Below are positions 9,954 through 19,670 of a DNA stretch of 64,000 nt, piece by piece (position 1 is the first letter of the stretch; every line of letters starts with the position of its first letter). Location: NCBI GenBank assembly GCA_963556145.1, contig OY744462.1, positions 5,890,001 through 5,954,000 on the forward strand, read 5' to 3'. The translations under genes were made by a program, and so were the position numbers. A model generated the notes under the pieces. It was not told where the DNA came from and ran no database searches. It was given only the letters and a program-made list of their open reading frames with translations. This DNA comes from Hygrocybe punicea (Eukaryota; Basidiomycota; Agaricomycetes; Agaricales; Hygrophoraceae).

Positions 9954-10469
9954 TCGTAGCTTATTTCGTCTCCATTTCGTGTGTTACGCGTAAACAGTGG
10001 TCCTTGTTGCACGCGGTCGTTGGGGCTGTTTTGGGGCTTTCCGGATGCAGTTTTTTGACCGGATTCGGTGGGGCGTGGAATTCCAAGTGCATTGGAGTTC
10101 TAAAACGAGTGTGGGGGGGTGGATGTGACGGGGATTGAGACGTCGAGTCGACAAATGAGGGTGTATCGGGTCGTGGCTGTGCAAGTTTCCTAAAGCGGTA
10201 AACAGCCACTGGGTCGGCCGCACAAGAGCGGGTTCGAAGTTGTACGTGAAACTGAACAATTGTAGTTGTCAAAGAAGAGAAAATATTATGAGAATCAAAC
10301 CCAAATGATGGTGCGATAGTTGGCAATTGGATTGTCGAGGCATCGGATGTCGGATGTAAAGAGGTCAGATAACGGGTGTCGGATGTGTAGAGTGCTGCGG
10401 CAGGGCTTGTTTCGAGATGACAAAAGGAAAAGAAGGACTATGGAATGAATGTTTCTTGACACTGAATTA
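9954..10469 (-). other. Leader-like internal sequence of a gypsy element between two LTR copies
   Basis: It lies inside the primer-binding site at 10470-10487 and is cut off by the LTR at 9149-9953. A minus-strand reading of about 120 codons is open (9961-10326) but shows no recognisable domain, so I do not call it a gene. Confidence 0.4.
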
Positions 10470-10487
10470 TCCTCGCGGTGGGCTCCA
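10470..10487 (-). other. Second primer-binding site, same 18-mer
   Basis: It is identical to 7813-7830 and lies two bases inside the LTR that starts at 10490. It shows that this LTR is the 5' LTR of another minus-strand element of the family. Confidence 0.75.
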
Positions 10488-11315
10488 GATGTAGATGCGG
10501 GTTCTTGGTGGCTTCGGAACAATAAAGAAAGATGATCCTAACCAAGGGGTGTCAGCGTAGAAGTGATGGTGGATAAGTCAGTGTCGGGGATAGTAGTAAA
10601 GGAAATGGAAATGGAAGTAAAATATAATGCCGCCGTGTAAAACTGAACAAATAACGATGAATCCGGCGATGAACGGACTGAAAACGGATGAATAACGAAG
10701 AACCCGATGATGCCGACGATGTTGGGTACGGCGGGTCGGGTCGGGTCGGGTCGGGTCGGAAATGATGAACAAGTAGAGGAACAATGATAAGGACGACGAA
10801 GGGAACTATAAAAATCTAAGGGTCTACAAGGACGAGCATTTGAAATGATTAAAATGATTCTGACTATGAGGGAAACGGGGACTAATGGTATCTCTTTTTG
10901 TACGGTCGTCGGGGACCGTTTTTATAGTACATGTGTGTGTAGCTACTTTCGGACATGTCTACTTCGGCCGATAGAAACTACAAAGAAACGCTGGAATGGG
11001 GATGTGGAAAGGGGGGTTGCAATGCGACGAAGACAGGAAAATGGAGGGGAAAACGAATACCCAAGGAAAAGATCTAAACTGTCCTACATATCTCTGAAAG
11101 GACAACGGGATGGATAAATATAGTTAATGGCACGGGTAACCCCCGGGTACAACTGGGTGTACCCGTACCCGTACCTGGCTTTACCCATACCCGTGGCGAC
11201 GGGTACAGGTTCTGGTGGGTATGGGTACGGGTACACCTAGTTACCCGGGGGTATCCCACCACAATGTGGTGGGGTGCTGGTGAGGTGTCACCGGTGAGGT
11301 CTCGAACCCCCTGCA

Positions 11316-11370
11316 ACCTCGCGAATGCAGCCCAACGTCAATTGACATTGGGGTTGCGTACTCGCGAGGT
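11316..11370. repeat. Double-palindrome module, copy 1
   Basis: Outer arms ACCTCGCGAA and CTCGCGAGGT enclose a central GTCAATTGAC (11337-11346). It is one of at least six modules with this architecture in the window. Confidence 0.7.
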
Positions 11371-11464
11371 GTTGGCCAGGGGGGCGGGGACCTGGGCACT
11401 GGTGCCAGGAACCTCGCACACCGTACCCGTTATCGGCGGGTACCCACCACATTCCATCCTAAGT

Positions 11465-11665
11465 ACCTCGCGAACAACGGGGGTGCGTCAATTGACGCGC
11501 TCCGTTTGTTTTCACGAGGTTGGATGGGGCTGGGGAGTTTCCATGGGCATCCGCGCATGCTCACTACCTTGCAAACAACAGGGGCACGTCAATTGACGCG
11601 CTCCGTGTTTTCGCGAGGTTGGATGGGGCTGGGGACGTCCCATGGGCGTCCACCTCGTTTCCGTC
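11465..11665. repeat. Two tandem copies of a 101-bp unit, each containing the double-palindrome module
   Basis: Unit 1 is 11465-11565 and unit 2 is 11566 to about 11665. Each begins with an ACCTCGCGAA-like arm, has a central GTCAATTGACGCG palindrome, and closes with a TTCRCGAGGT arm (11511-11520; 11610-11619), followed by a shared GGATGGGGCTGGGG segment. Confidence 0.75.
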
Positions 11666-12231
11666 GTCCATTGCCCCCGTCCCTGTTCCCGTGCTCGCTG
11701 TCCTCGTCATCGCCATTGTCGTCATCCCCATTGCCATCATCGTCCCCATTGCCGTCGTCCTTAGTGTTGCCGTAGTTCGGTTCCGAACCTAGCCGAACCC
11801 GGTTCAAACCCCGAACCGAACCCTAGGTTCAGTCTAAGTTCAGCCAAGTGCTGAACCGGACCGCGGGTTCAGTTCCGGGTTTCGAGGCCTGCCGGATTTC
11901 CTGAACGGCTCCAAACCGCGTCCAAACCGCGAACGCGAATATTTTTAAGGTATTTATTTCATTTATTTTTCGCATTCCTTTACTTACTTTTTCGTGTTAA
12001 ACGGTATCATGTGACCATTACAGGTAGCTTTCTTCACCAACACGCAACAACGCAAGGCCAATGAACGCGACACAATGTCGCGTTCATGAACACAGGTACG
12101 TATTTTACTTTCCTGAACTTTACTAATGTTGCCTGCTACAGGAAGCTCGACCGCGACCGCAGTGTGACCACACCCACGGCCGCGAGATGACCACCCAACG
12201 CCAACCCAATGCCAACGGACGCGCGACAGCT

Positions 12232-12725
12232 GCAACACCACCACCACCACCACCACCACCAGCGGCGGAAACAACAACGGCAACGACAACCACGACGGCC
12301 AGCAGCAGCAGCAGCAACGGCAACGGCAACGGCAGCGGCAGCAGCAACGGCCACGACAGCAGCGGCAGCAGTGGCAGCAGCAACGGCGACGGCAGCAGGA
12401 GCAGCGCCGGCAGCGGCAGCAACGACGGCAGCAACGACGGCAGCAACGACGGCAGCAACGGCGGCAACAGCAGCAGCAGCAGCAGCAACAGCGGCAGCAG
12501 CAACGGCGACAGCAGCAGCAGCGGCAGCAGCAACGGCGACGGCAGCAGGAGCAGCGCCGGCAGCGGCAGCAACGATGGCAGCAACGACGGCAGCAACGAC
12601 GGCAGCAGCAGTATCAGCAGCAACGGCGGCAACAGCAGCAACGGCGGCAACAGCAGCAACGGCGGCAACAGCAGCAACGGCGGCAACAGCAGCAGCAGCA
12701 GCAGCAGCAGCCGTGGCAGCAACAC
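12232..12725. repeat. Trinucleotide array (CAC then CAG/AACGGC) with a higher-order repeat of about 150 bp
   Basis: CAC repeats at about 12232-12261 are followed by CAGCAG, AACGGC and GACGGC units. A block of about 85 bp starting near 12376 recurs near 12526, giving a longer period. All long ORFs across it on both strands are by-products of the repeat. Confidence 0.85.
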
Positions 12726-12865
12726 CACCACAACCATACCACCGCCCCGACGAGGACAACGGTTGGCAGCAGCAGCGCCGGCAATGCCACGCAGGGACCA
12801 CAGGACAAGACCCCCCGTCCCTCCACATCCCTTGGGGACACCGGAGGGCTCCCCCGCACCCATCT

Positions 12866-12919
12866 ACCTCGCGAAGTGCAGCGCCGTATCTATTGATACG
12901 CGCCTGCCATTCGCGAGGA
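12866..12919. repeat. Double-palindrome module inside hAT-like element 2
   Basis: Arms ACCTCGCGAA (12866-12875) and TTCGCGAGG (12910-12918) enclose the centre GTATCTATTGATAC. The arms are as in the other modules but the central palindrome differs. Confidence 0.65.
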
Positions 12920-13912
12920 GAACGGACGGGGTGAGCCCACCTCGGTCTGGGTTTCAGACCGCGTCTGAACCCAGACCGAACGCAAAGAGACGGTTCGACG
13001 CCGTCTGGGTCCGGGTTTGGCCATGCACCAAACCGGACCCGAAGTTCAGTTCGCGGTTCCGCCAAAAAGGGTCGGAACCGGACCGAACTGAACTTCGGCA
13101 ACACTAGTCGTCCTTCTTGTCCCGGTCTCCGTTGTCCTCGTTGTCCCGTTCCCCCGTTGTTGTCTTCCCGTTGTTGTAGTTGCCGTTCCTGCTTTGTCGT
13201 CGTCTTCCCGTTCTCGCCGTCGTTGCGTTCGTCGTCATTCTTGTCTTCGTTTACCCCGTCGTCCTCATTCCCGTCATCCTCGTTCTTGCTGTCATGGTCG
13301 GCCTGGGTTGTCCCTGTTCTCGGCTGCATCCCATCTGCTTGTTGCTGTTGCTGTGTTCGCGTTCGTTTGGCACGAGGGTGCGGGAAAAAAACCTAAAAGT
13401 ATTTAAGTAGTTAGTAGAATAAATGAATAAATGAATAGAATGCTTACCTGGGTTGCCCTGGCACCCACACCCGTTGCCGTGTTATTGTTGTTGAAGGAAA
13501 TCATATGTCACAGGACCGTGACAGTACCCGTGAGCTAACCCGTGAAAACCCGTACCCGGCGGCACGGGTATGGGTTTGTCATGGGTCCCGATGTGGCTAC
13601 CCGTACCCATACCCGGGCCTACCCGTAGGAAAAACCCGCACAGGTTCATGTACCCGTGCAATACACTAGATAAATATGGTAAGTCCAAAGTCGGGGATTG
13701 ACTCCGATGAGATCCATCTTCTAGAATTGGAACTCCGAGGCATTTGAGGCTGCCGGATTTGGTCCGAAAGCGGCCATCACAAAGCGGCATACATCGGGTC
13801 ACGTCACACCGGGTTACGTCGGGTTGGAATGGGAATCATTTGGAGGTGTTGGATTTGTCCGGATTCGTGTTATATCGGCGATACGGACTCAGAGGGACGT
13901 TGAGTCTCTACA

Positions 13913-14886
13913 ACATTCATTCTGGTCCTTTGTATACTCCGTCCCCGTCATCGTGTTCCCCATCCCCGTCCGCTCTAGTGCCCGTCGAGACCATTGTTTG
14001 TTTACAGGTTTTGTCGTCCAGTCCCGTGTTGTTCCCGTCCGAGCCCCTTCCCAATTTATCGATGCCGGTCATCGATTCCGTCTTGTCTTCCAGTCCCGTT
14101 CCCGATTTATCCATTCCATTTCCTATTTCGTCCCCATCATCTCCGGTTTCGTCCCCTCCGGTTTCCATCTATGAACTTGTGCCGGACCCGCTCCCATTTG
14201 CTCTGGATTCTCTAGATATAGACATTCCATCCCCGTTATTGCCACCATATTGTCTCCCCTCCCAGTCTATCGAGATTCCATCCAAGTTGGTTGAGTATCC
14301 TGTACCCGTTTCTATTCGGGATCCGTTACCCCCTCCATCCCCGTCACCCCTTGTCGTTCCTGCTCCCGTATCGTCTCTGGTTCCCTCCTCACCCACTTGG
14401 GGCACTTTGTCATTTCTGCCCACTTGGGGCACCCCATCATTTTTAGACCCGTCACGTGGCGCACCCCTTGTATGGGATCGTGTTGGTGTCGGCACTCCAG
14501 TTCTCAATTTTATATTGTTCATTGTTTCCGCTTTCATTTTATTTTGTCACCGTATATTGGACCTCTGCCCCCTCGACACCTCGCTGGAATTTTTGCAAGA
14601 AGCTCTTCATCTCCTCTTGTTGTTCCGCCTCCGCTCTTCTTTCAGAAACTCTTGTGGGGTTGAGGATTCGTTTCCGTCTCCTATTTTTGCGTTTTCGTCT
14701 TCTGTTCCGCCTTCCGTTCCCATTCCCGTATCTCCTTTATTTATATTTTCATTTCCATTTCTAGTTCTCTTTGTTTCCCGCCCTTTCCGGTCCCATTTTG
14801 TTTCCATTGTATTCCGGTGCCGTCCTCCACCTCGACCACCAGATTCTGTTTCACTTAGCTTTCCGTTTCACCATTTCCATCTATAG
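13913..14886 (+). CDS. Ser/Pro-rich retroelement ORF, probably part of a gag-type polyprotein
   Basis: The plus frame is open from within the LTR to 14886. I recognise no domain, but the frame is preserved in a decayed inverted copy at about 22370-23200. There the segments IHELMLDLLPF, DSPDIDIPS and LSKLVE match YELVPDPLPF, DSLDIDIPS and PSKLVEY of this copy. In the old copy a gag remnant lies upstream on the same strand, so this is likely the continuation of a gag ORF. It converges on the Zn-cluster-like gene, whose stop is at 14963. A proportion of the length is low-complexity Ser/Pro and Phe-rich sequence, so the coding claim rests on the frame conservation. Confidence 0.4.
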
Positions 14887-15929
14887 GTTTTATTATGTAC
14901 TCTATTTTTCTCTATGTACATTGTACCCCATTCCATATCCTTTTCCGTCCATTTTCCCTTTCTTATTCCCTTCTCCCTTTGTCGAGTTTGGTGTCGATTA
15001 GGTCGAGTTGACCAAGGATATGGGCTTGGTTTGCGCAGAGTCGGTTTAGATCCTTTGTCCAATGGGTTAGCTTCGTATGGATCTCCGCGACGTATTCAGA
15101 TAGGCCATCCGCGATCATCGAGATCTCCTGTTGGGTTTCTGTCGCCATCTTCCGCATTGCCCATATGTGGTCGTTGATTCTGGCTCTGATCCACGGGTGC
15201 TTGAACGGATTCCCTCGCCTCCCATCATCCCGCTCTGATTCCGTATCCGGTTCGACATCGGTCAACGTCCATTTGCTTGTCGACACCTCTCTGGCCCGTA
15301 GCTTGGGCTTCTTCACTGGCTTCGAAATCCTCTTCACAACGATCTTTCTCTTTGGACTTCCCACCTTCGCCTTCCCTTTCCGTTCCGCTTTCCCAGTTCC
15401 GGTGGCCGGTCCCTTCATCAATAACCCGCAGCGTCATTTGAGCCTTTTGCAAGGGTTGCATGTGTACCCTTCAATTCCACGACAAACCACGTTGGCGGTC
15501 ACGCACGCATCGCATTGCTGGATCTGGAACAACTGCATATACTATGAATTAGTTAGGCACAACGGACATACGAGTCCACGAGATATTACTTACCCCCGGA
15601 AGCTTTCCCTTTGGTCCTGTGTCCCCGTTCCCGCTTGCGTTCGAAAAGTCGTCCCCGCTATTGTACTCCCCGTGAACAGTTTCATTGTCCCAGTTGACCC
15701 TTTTATCCTGGTTGACCTTTTCGTTTTTGATCACATTAAGCGCTTGGAGTTTTTCGTATTTTCGTAGTTGTTGGTTGGACCAGGTGCCCTCCTCGTCCTC
15801 GCTTCCGTGATTGCTGGTTTGTGCGGTGTCATGATCCAAAAAGGATTTGAATCAAAACATAGTAATATGCTGTCACTAGTCACCATCCCTACAGCACACT
15901 CACATTACAAGGACCATTCATACTGGAAT

Positions 15930-16134
15930 GCCCCCATCTGCATATGGAGTAGAAAGGAATACCCTTATCTGCATATAGGACACACAGGAAATCCTTATCT
16001 GCACATAGGACATACATGAAACCCTTATCTAAACAAGGGACATGCAAGGAAACCCTTATCTACAGAAGGGACATACAAGAAAACCCTTATCTATGCAGAG
16101 GAAATGAAGGAATACCCTTATCTTAACTGATAAG
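15930..16134 (+). repeat. 30-bp tandem repeats in the LTR-like insertion
   Basis: ACCCTTATCT-type cores recur at 15961, 15991, 16021, 16052, 16083 and 16124, with a diverged copy near 15930, and GGACA/ACATAC sequence between. The period is 30-31 bp, longer in the last unit. Confidence 0.8.
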
Positions 16135-16434
16135 GCCCCCAAAACATCTTATCAGAGGCCAAAGAAGCACAAGAAGCACAGCCACATCCTTATCTCCAAT
16201 CATAGAGATAACACATGCCACCCATCATTCCCTGATCAAGAAGCACATCACATTTCATATCAATTGATCAAATACAGCCCAGCCCTGATCTTATCTTTTT
16301 CTTAACTGATAAGGATACACACATGGCATGGCATCAATTGATCAAGAAGCACAGCCTCAGGAAGATGATTCTAGAAGCATACCCTGGCACAGCCCTTGCC
16401 TTTGATTCACACACCCAAGATTGGACCAGCAACA

Positions 16435-16783
16435 TGACTCACTCCCATCAAATGTGACTCATTGGTCTATCCATGTCAAATTATGACCCTTATGACATAC
16501 TCATGACCCCCCATGACTCATTATGACCACCCATGACTAATTATGACTATTTCTGACTCATTATGCCCCCTCCTTTGATTATAATACCTATGTGACTCAT
16601 TAATTGACTCTGTATGAGTCACAAACCCATGCCTTCCTTTCTTATGACTCCTTATGAGTCATAACCCCCCATGCCTTTCATCATTATGACTCCTTATGAG
16701 TCATAAACCTATGCCTCTCCTCTATATGACTCCCTATGAGTCATATCCTATGCTCTCCATTTCATATACCATTCTATGACTCA
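16435..16783 (+). promoter_or_regulatory. Ten TGACTCA/TGAGTCA sites upstream of a TATA box
   Basis: Exact heptamers start at 16435, 16455, 16514, 16554, 16593, 16615, 16655, 16698, 16738 and 16777. TGASTCA is the site of Gcn4/AP-1-type bZIP factors. Several are paired as inverted TGACTCC..TGAGTCA half-sites. The array ends 25 bp before TATATATAG (16808), the layout of an enhancer-promoter in LTR U3. Confidence 0.65.
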
Positions 16784-16807
16784 GTATGACTCCTGCTGTA
16801 GAATAGG

Positions 16808-16816
16808 TATATATAG
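16808..16816 (+). promoter_or_regulatory. TATA box of the LTR-like insertion
   Basis: TATATATAG lies just downstream of the TGASTCA array. A transcription start about 25-35 bp further right is inferred. Confidence 0.55.
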
Positions 16817-18430
16817 AGCCCAGTTTCTGCTGGAGATGGCTCAGTCACCTAATCTGACAGGCCCAGTCACAGGACAGTCCCTCTCCCAGATTCTGATTCA
16901 CCCCATCTGTATTTGTTTGTATTACCTACTTTGGTAGTAGCTAGTACCCAAATACCAATTGCAGTTCAAGTCATCATTCATTTGTTTAAGGATATCAATC
17001 TCAGATTTATTGATACTCCCTTATTACTTGTTTGATATATATTCCTTGTGTTCTGTCACGTAGTACAGTCACATTCATTTTCTTTCAAGTTCTATTGGTC
17101 ATCACCAAAGATATCCCAGTACTTTATTCTGCACTAGTAGCCAATGTGCGTTTGAAGCTTCGGAATAAAGTCCGATATCTTGATCATCAATCCTACTTGC
17201 CTATTGTTCAGTTCATTCATTCTGTACATAGTATTTTGTCACACCTCCCTTTTGTTTGACATCTACTGTTACACTTGCCCATCGCCCATCGTCTATCGCC
17301 CATCGTCCATTATCTATTGCTCATCTCTATTGTACCTCTGCTCATTGTATACTTGCTACTTGTATACTTGACTGTTGTACACCCATTCATCTTACACTGT
17401 TCATACTTGCTTGAGTTATTATCCGCTTATACTCTCGCATACCTCTTGTCACTCAAAGTCTTTACCTTCAGTAGGGAAGACCTCACTGTTCACTCATCCT
17501 CTATAAGTCATACATCTGACTTATATTATTGTCAAGTATTTGTTGTATCCCTCAAAGCTAACCTTTGATAGGATTCACACCACAACCCAACCACCCAACA
17601 GGAATACCCCAGAGTTATTAAAGAGCTAAATCCTTGTTCCTAAAGGACAACAAGGTAATTTCCCGATCAACGATGCACTCCGGAAACCCTTGGTGTGGAT
17701 TTGTTCAAACACTTCCCACGCAAAACAGCGGTCTCCTCCCAGTCCCTTTCCGTGGCTTCCTCAGCCTCCCTTTTTGCTGCCTCTGCCACCTTTGCCCTTT
17801 CCGCCTCCTCGATCCGCTTCTCTGCCTCCGCCCTCCTATTTATCTCCTCCTCGTACTGATGCAAATCCTCTGCCCATTTCCGCTTGAGCTCCACCGCCTC
17901 CTCAACCTGTTGTCTCCTCACTTCCTCCTCCTTTGCCTCCTGCAACCGTGACACTTCCTCGACTTCCCGACGCACCACCTCTTTCCATACCCATTCATAT
18001 TCCTCCCAGCTCCATAACCACTCCTCGACCTCCACCACCATCTCTCCGCCCATCGAGAAGTCCCTCAGTTCCGTCACATTGATTCCGTTGTCCCGGATTT
18101 CCGTCAATATTCCCCTGTAGTTCTGCTGCCAGGTATCGTTAGTTCGTGCCGTTTACAGGAATGGGATCTCTTACCATGGCCCGCCGTCATCTCACCACCC
18201 ATTGCCATGCCTCATTCTTGAATCCGTCACGTACGATATCGATTCCGGCTGTGTCGACTTCTAGTAACTCGGCTACAGCATTCTTGAAGTCTTGCCACAT
18301 TTCCGCATTGAGAGTGTTGAGGAAGTTGTCGTATTCCGTCAACATCTGGCATTGGTATTGGTGTTTGTTGGGTCTGTTGGGCTTGTTGAGGTTGTTGTCA
18401 AGATTGTTGAAGTCGCGTTGAAAAGTTTTC

Positions 18431-19670
18431 TTGTTTGTATTTGTTGCCCCGTCATGTGACCGTTATTCCCTTGTCCAGCCATCTCGCCCATACTATTTTG
18501 GTAGCTCCGGATTGCCCCCTCCCAACGCTTCGATACCCACCGGCTTCGACTCTGCTCACATTGTACTCCCATTTCCATCTGTTTTCGACATCGCTTCCGC
18601 TCTTTTCTTCCCACGACCCTGGGATCTTTGTTACTTCGTATGGATCAACCAGGGATGGTCTCAATCTGAGTCCTGACCGGATGTAGAGGCTCCGGATCAT
18701 GTGGATCCGTTTCCTCTTCATATCCCACTCTGTTCCTGTCCATTCCCATTCCCGTATCGTCAATTCCATTCGATTCCGCTCATTCCTATTGATTCCGCTC
18801 TGGATTCTGCCTCCGGAATTGTTCCTACTCAAGATGCAATGTCCCTAACGACCCGGAATCAGTACATTTATAGTCATATATCATGTATCTTCATTTCCTG
18901 TCTCCTAGTACATAGCATTCTACCTATCCTCCACTCCACTCCACCCCTATCAGTTACAGCCTTCGCTTGTAGTACTTAGTTACTACAGCACAGGATCCCT
19001 CTCAGTAGTATAAAAGTAGCACATTTATACTACAAACAATATAGAAAATACCGATACCCACGCTTTAGTTCTATTTCTGAGTCCACTCTTCATATCGTCT
19101 ACACCGCTCATAGTCCTTTCCCCATACTCTCCCTCTGAGTCCAGAACCCCTGGATTTGGGTTGGATTGACTAGACCTTTCTAAAAGAAACTAAATTCCTC
19201 TGATCACTTCTTAGCTGATCACCACTTTCTGTAGATTCCCATTCCGGATCTACAACAGAACTCGCCATCACACCGCAGCACCAACTCCAACGGCAACTCC
19301 AACCAACGCAAATGCAATCCAATGCACCACCACCCAACACTGTTACCACCACCAACATGAATGGCAGTGGCAGCGGCAACACCAGCAGCAACAGCCATGC
19401 AACACAACAGGAGCAGGAACAGGAATGGGAACACCAGCCACAACACCCCCACTTCCTCACGTTCAGATGCTGGCTGCCAGCACCCACGCCCAATGATGTG
19501 GACGAATGGCAAATGGCGGCACACAGGAGGATGACGGGGATGGTGGGGTGGAGCCATGACAGCAGAACAAGGAGGGTTGGCAAACACGAAGGATGGGCAG
19601 GGGGGGGCACTTTGCCCCACCCTCTTTTTATTTTATTTTAGTAAAATGTATTAGTAGTATTGTAATACGT
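18431..19670. other. Upstream flank of the Zn-cluster-like gene and unresolved repeat DNA
   Basis: Minus-strand readings up to 18832 may be the diverged 5' part of the gene (a Gln/Asn-rich stretch near 18350-18440), but the frame is not stable. A TATAAAAG element near 19015 resembles an LTR promoter. At 19265-19420 there is a CAA/CAC/CAG-rich stretch like the interiors of the hAT-like elements. No gene can be supported. Confidence 0.3.

Larger units (their letters stand above)
11754..13114. mobile_element. hAT-like non-autonomous element 2 (11762-13106) with 8-bp target duplication GTCGTCCT
   Basis: TIRs are TAGTGTTGCCGTAGTTCGGT at 11762 and TAGTGTTGCCGAAGTTCAGT reading inward from 13106. 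GTCGTCCT flanks both sides exactly (11754-11761, 13107-13114). Subterminal regions are rich in GGTTCGGTT-type repeats on both strands. The interior is a CAC/CAG-type trinucleotide array, with no transposase. It lies inside hAT-like element 1, so it inserted later. The element at 26424-28531 has related TIRs. Confidence 0.9.
11113..13676. mobile_element. hAT-like non-autonomous element 1 (11121-13668) with 8-bp target duplication GATAAATA
   Basis: Terminal inverted repeats start TAG and end CTA: 11121 TAGTTAATGGCACGGGTA against the reverse complement from 13668, TAGTGTATTGCACGGGTA, 15 of 18 identical. GATAAATA is present on both sides (11113-11120, 13669-13676). Eight-base duplications and short TIRs indicate the hAT superfamily. 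Both ends carry many GGGTAC/ACCCGT subterminal repeats. No transposase is seen, so movement would need one in trans. The element interrupts the LTR 10490-13912 and is itself interrupted at 11762. Confidence 0.85.
10490..13912 (-). repeat. Gypsy-family LTR split by nested hAT-like insertions
   Basis: The LTR runs from TG at 10490 to CA at 13912. Removing 11121-13668 and one copy of the 8-bp duplication leaves about 867 bp, close to the 877 bp of the solo LTR at 27178-28054, with which it is collinear in reverse complement. It contains a (GGGTC)n array at 10731-10759. Confidence 0.8.
15869..17650 (+). repeat. LTR-like insertion (about 1.75 kb) in copy 2 of the Zn-cluster-like gene
   Basis: This CpG-poor block separates the two coding parts of the gene. 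It starts near TGCTGTCACTAG (15869), carries a 30-bp tandem array, a cluster of TGASTCA sites and a strong TATATATAG box (16808-16816). It ends in a region with CCACCCAACA (17592-17601) or slightly further right. The layout fits U3-R-U5 of a plus-oriented LTR. I could not find a clean target duplication, so the ends are approximate; tRNA-primer and internal sequences are not convincingly present. Confidence 0.5.
14963..18430 (-). pseudogene. Coiled-coil gene with Zn(II)2Cys6-spaced cysteines, copy 2, with two TGAs and an LTR insertion
   Basis: In transcription order: an N-terminal segment (about 18430-18175) containing AELLEVDTAGIDIVRDGF; an intron at about 18174-18126 with a CTAAC branch point; a long Glu/Arg coiled-coil exon (about 18125-17667); an LTR-like insertion (about 15869-17650); an acidic exon (about 15850-15594); intron 15593-15534; and a last exon with cysteines C-x2-C-x6-C-x7-C-x2-C-x6-C, a Lys/Arg-rich region and a helical C-terminus ending at 14963. 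TGA codons sit in frame at 18187-18189 and at 15434-15436, the latter inside the cysteine motif; both are one CpG transition from CGA. The cysteine block reads CxxC..CRGIEGYTC against CRGVTGYVC in copy 1, so the two are paralogues. Function is unknown; a nucleic-acid-binding role is only inferred. It is antisense and convergent to the ORF at 13913-14886. Confidence 0.6.

Noticed and set aside
12136..13329. Long minus-strand ORF (397 codons) and plus-strand ORFs through the trinucleotide array
   Set aside because: Poly-Ala, poly-Ser and poly-Leu readings exist in all frames because the DNA is a CAG/CAC repeat; no domain.
10490..13912. Treating the whole 3.4 kb as one long LTR
   Set aside because: The two nested insertions with perfect 8-bp duplications explain the extra length.
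15930..16134. CRISPR-like array
   Set aside because: Repeats are contiguous 30-bp units without unique spacers, inside a eukaryotic LTR-like insertion.
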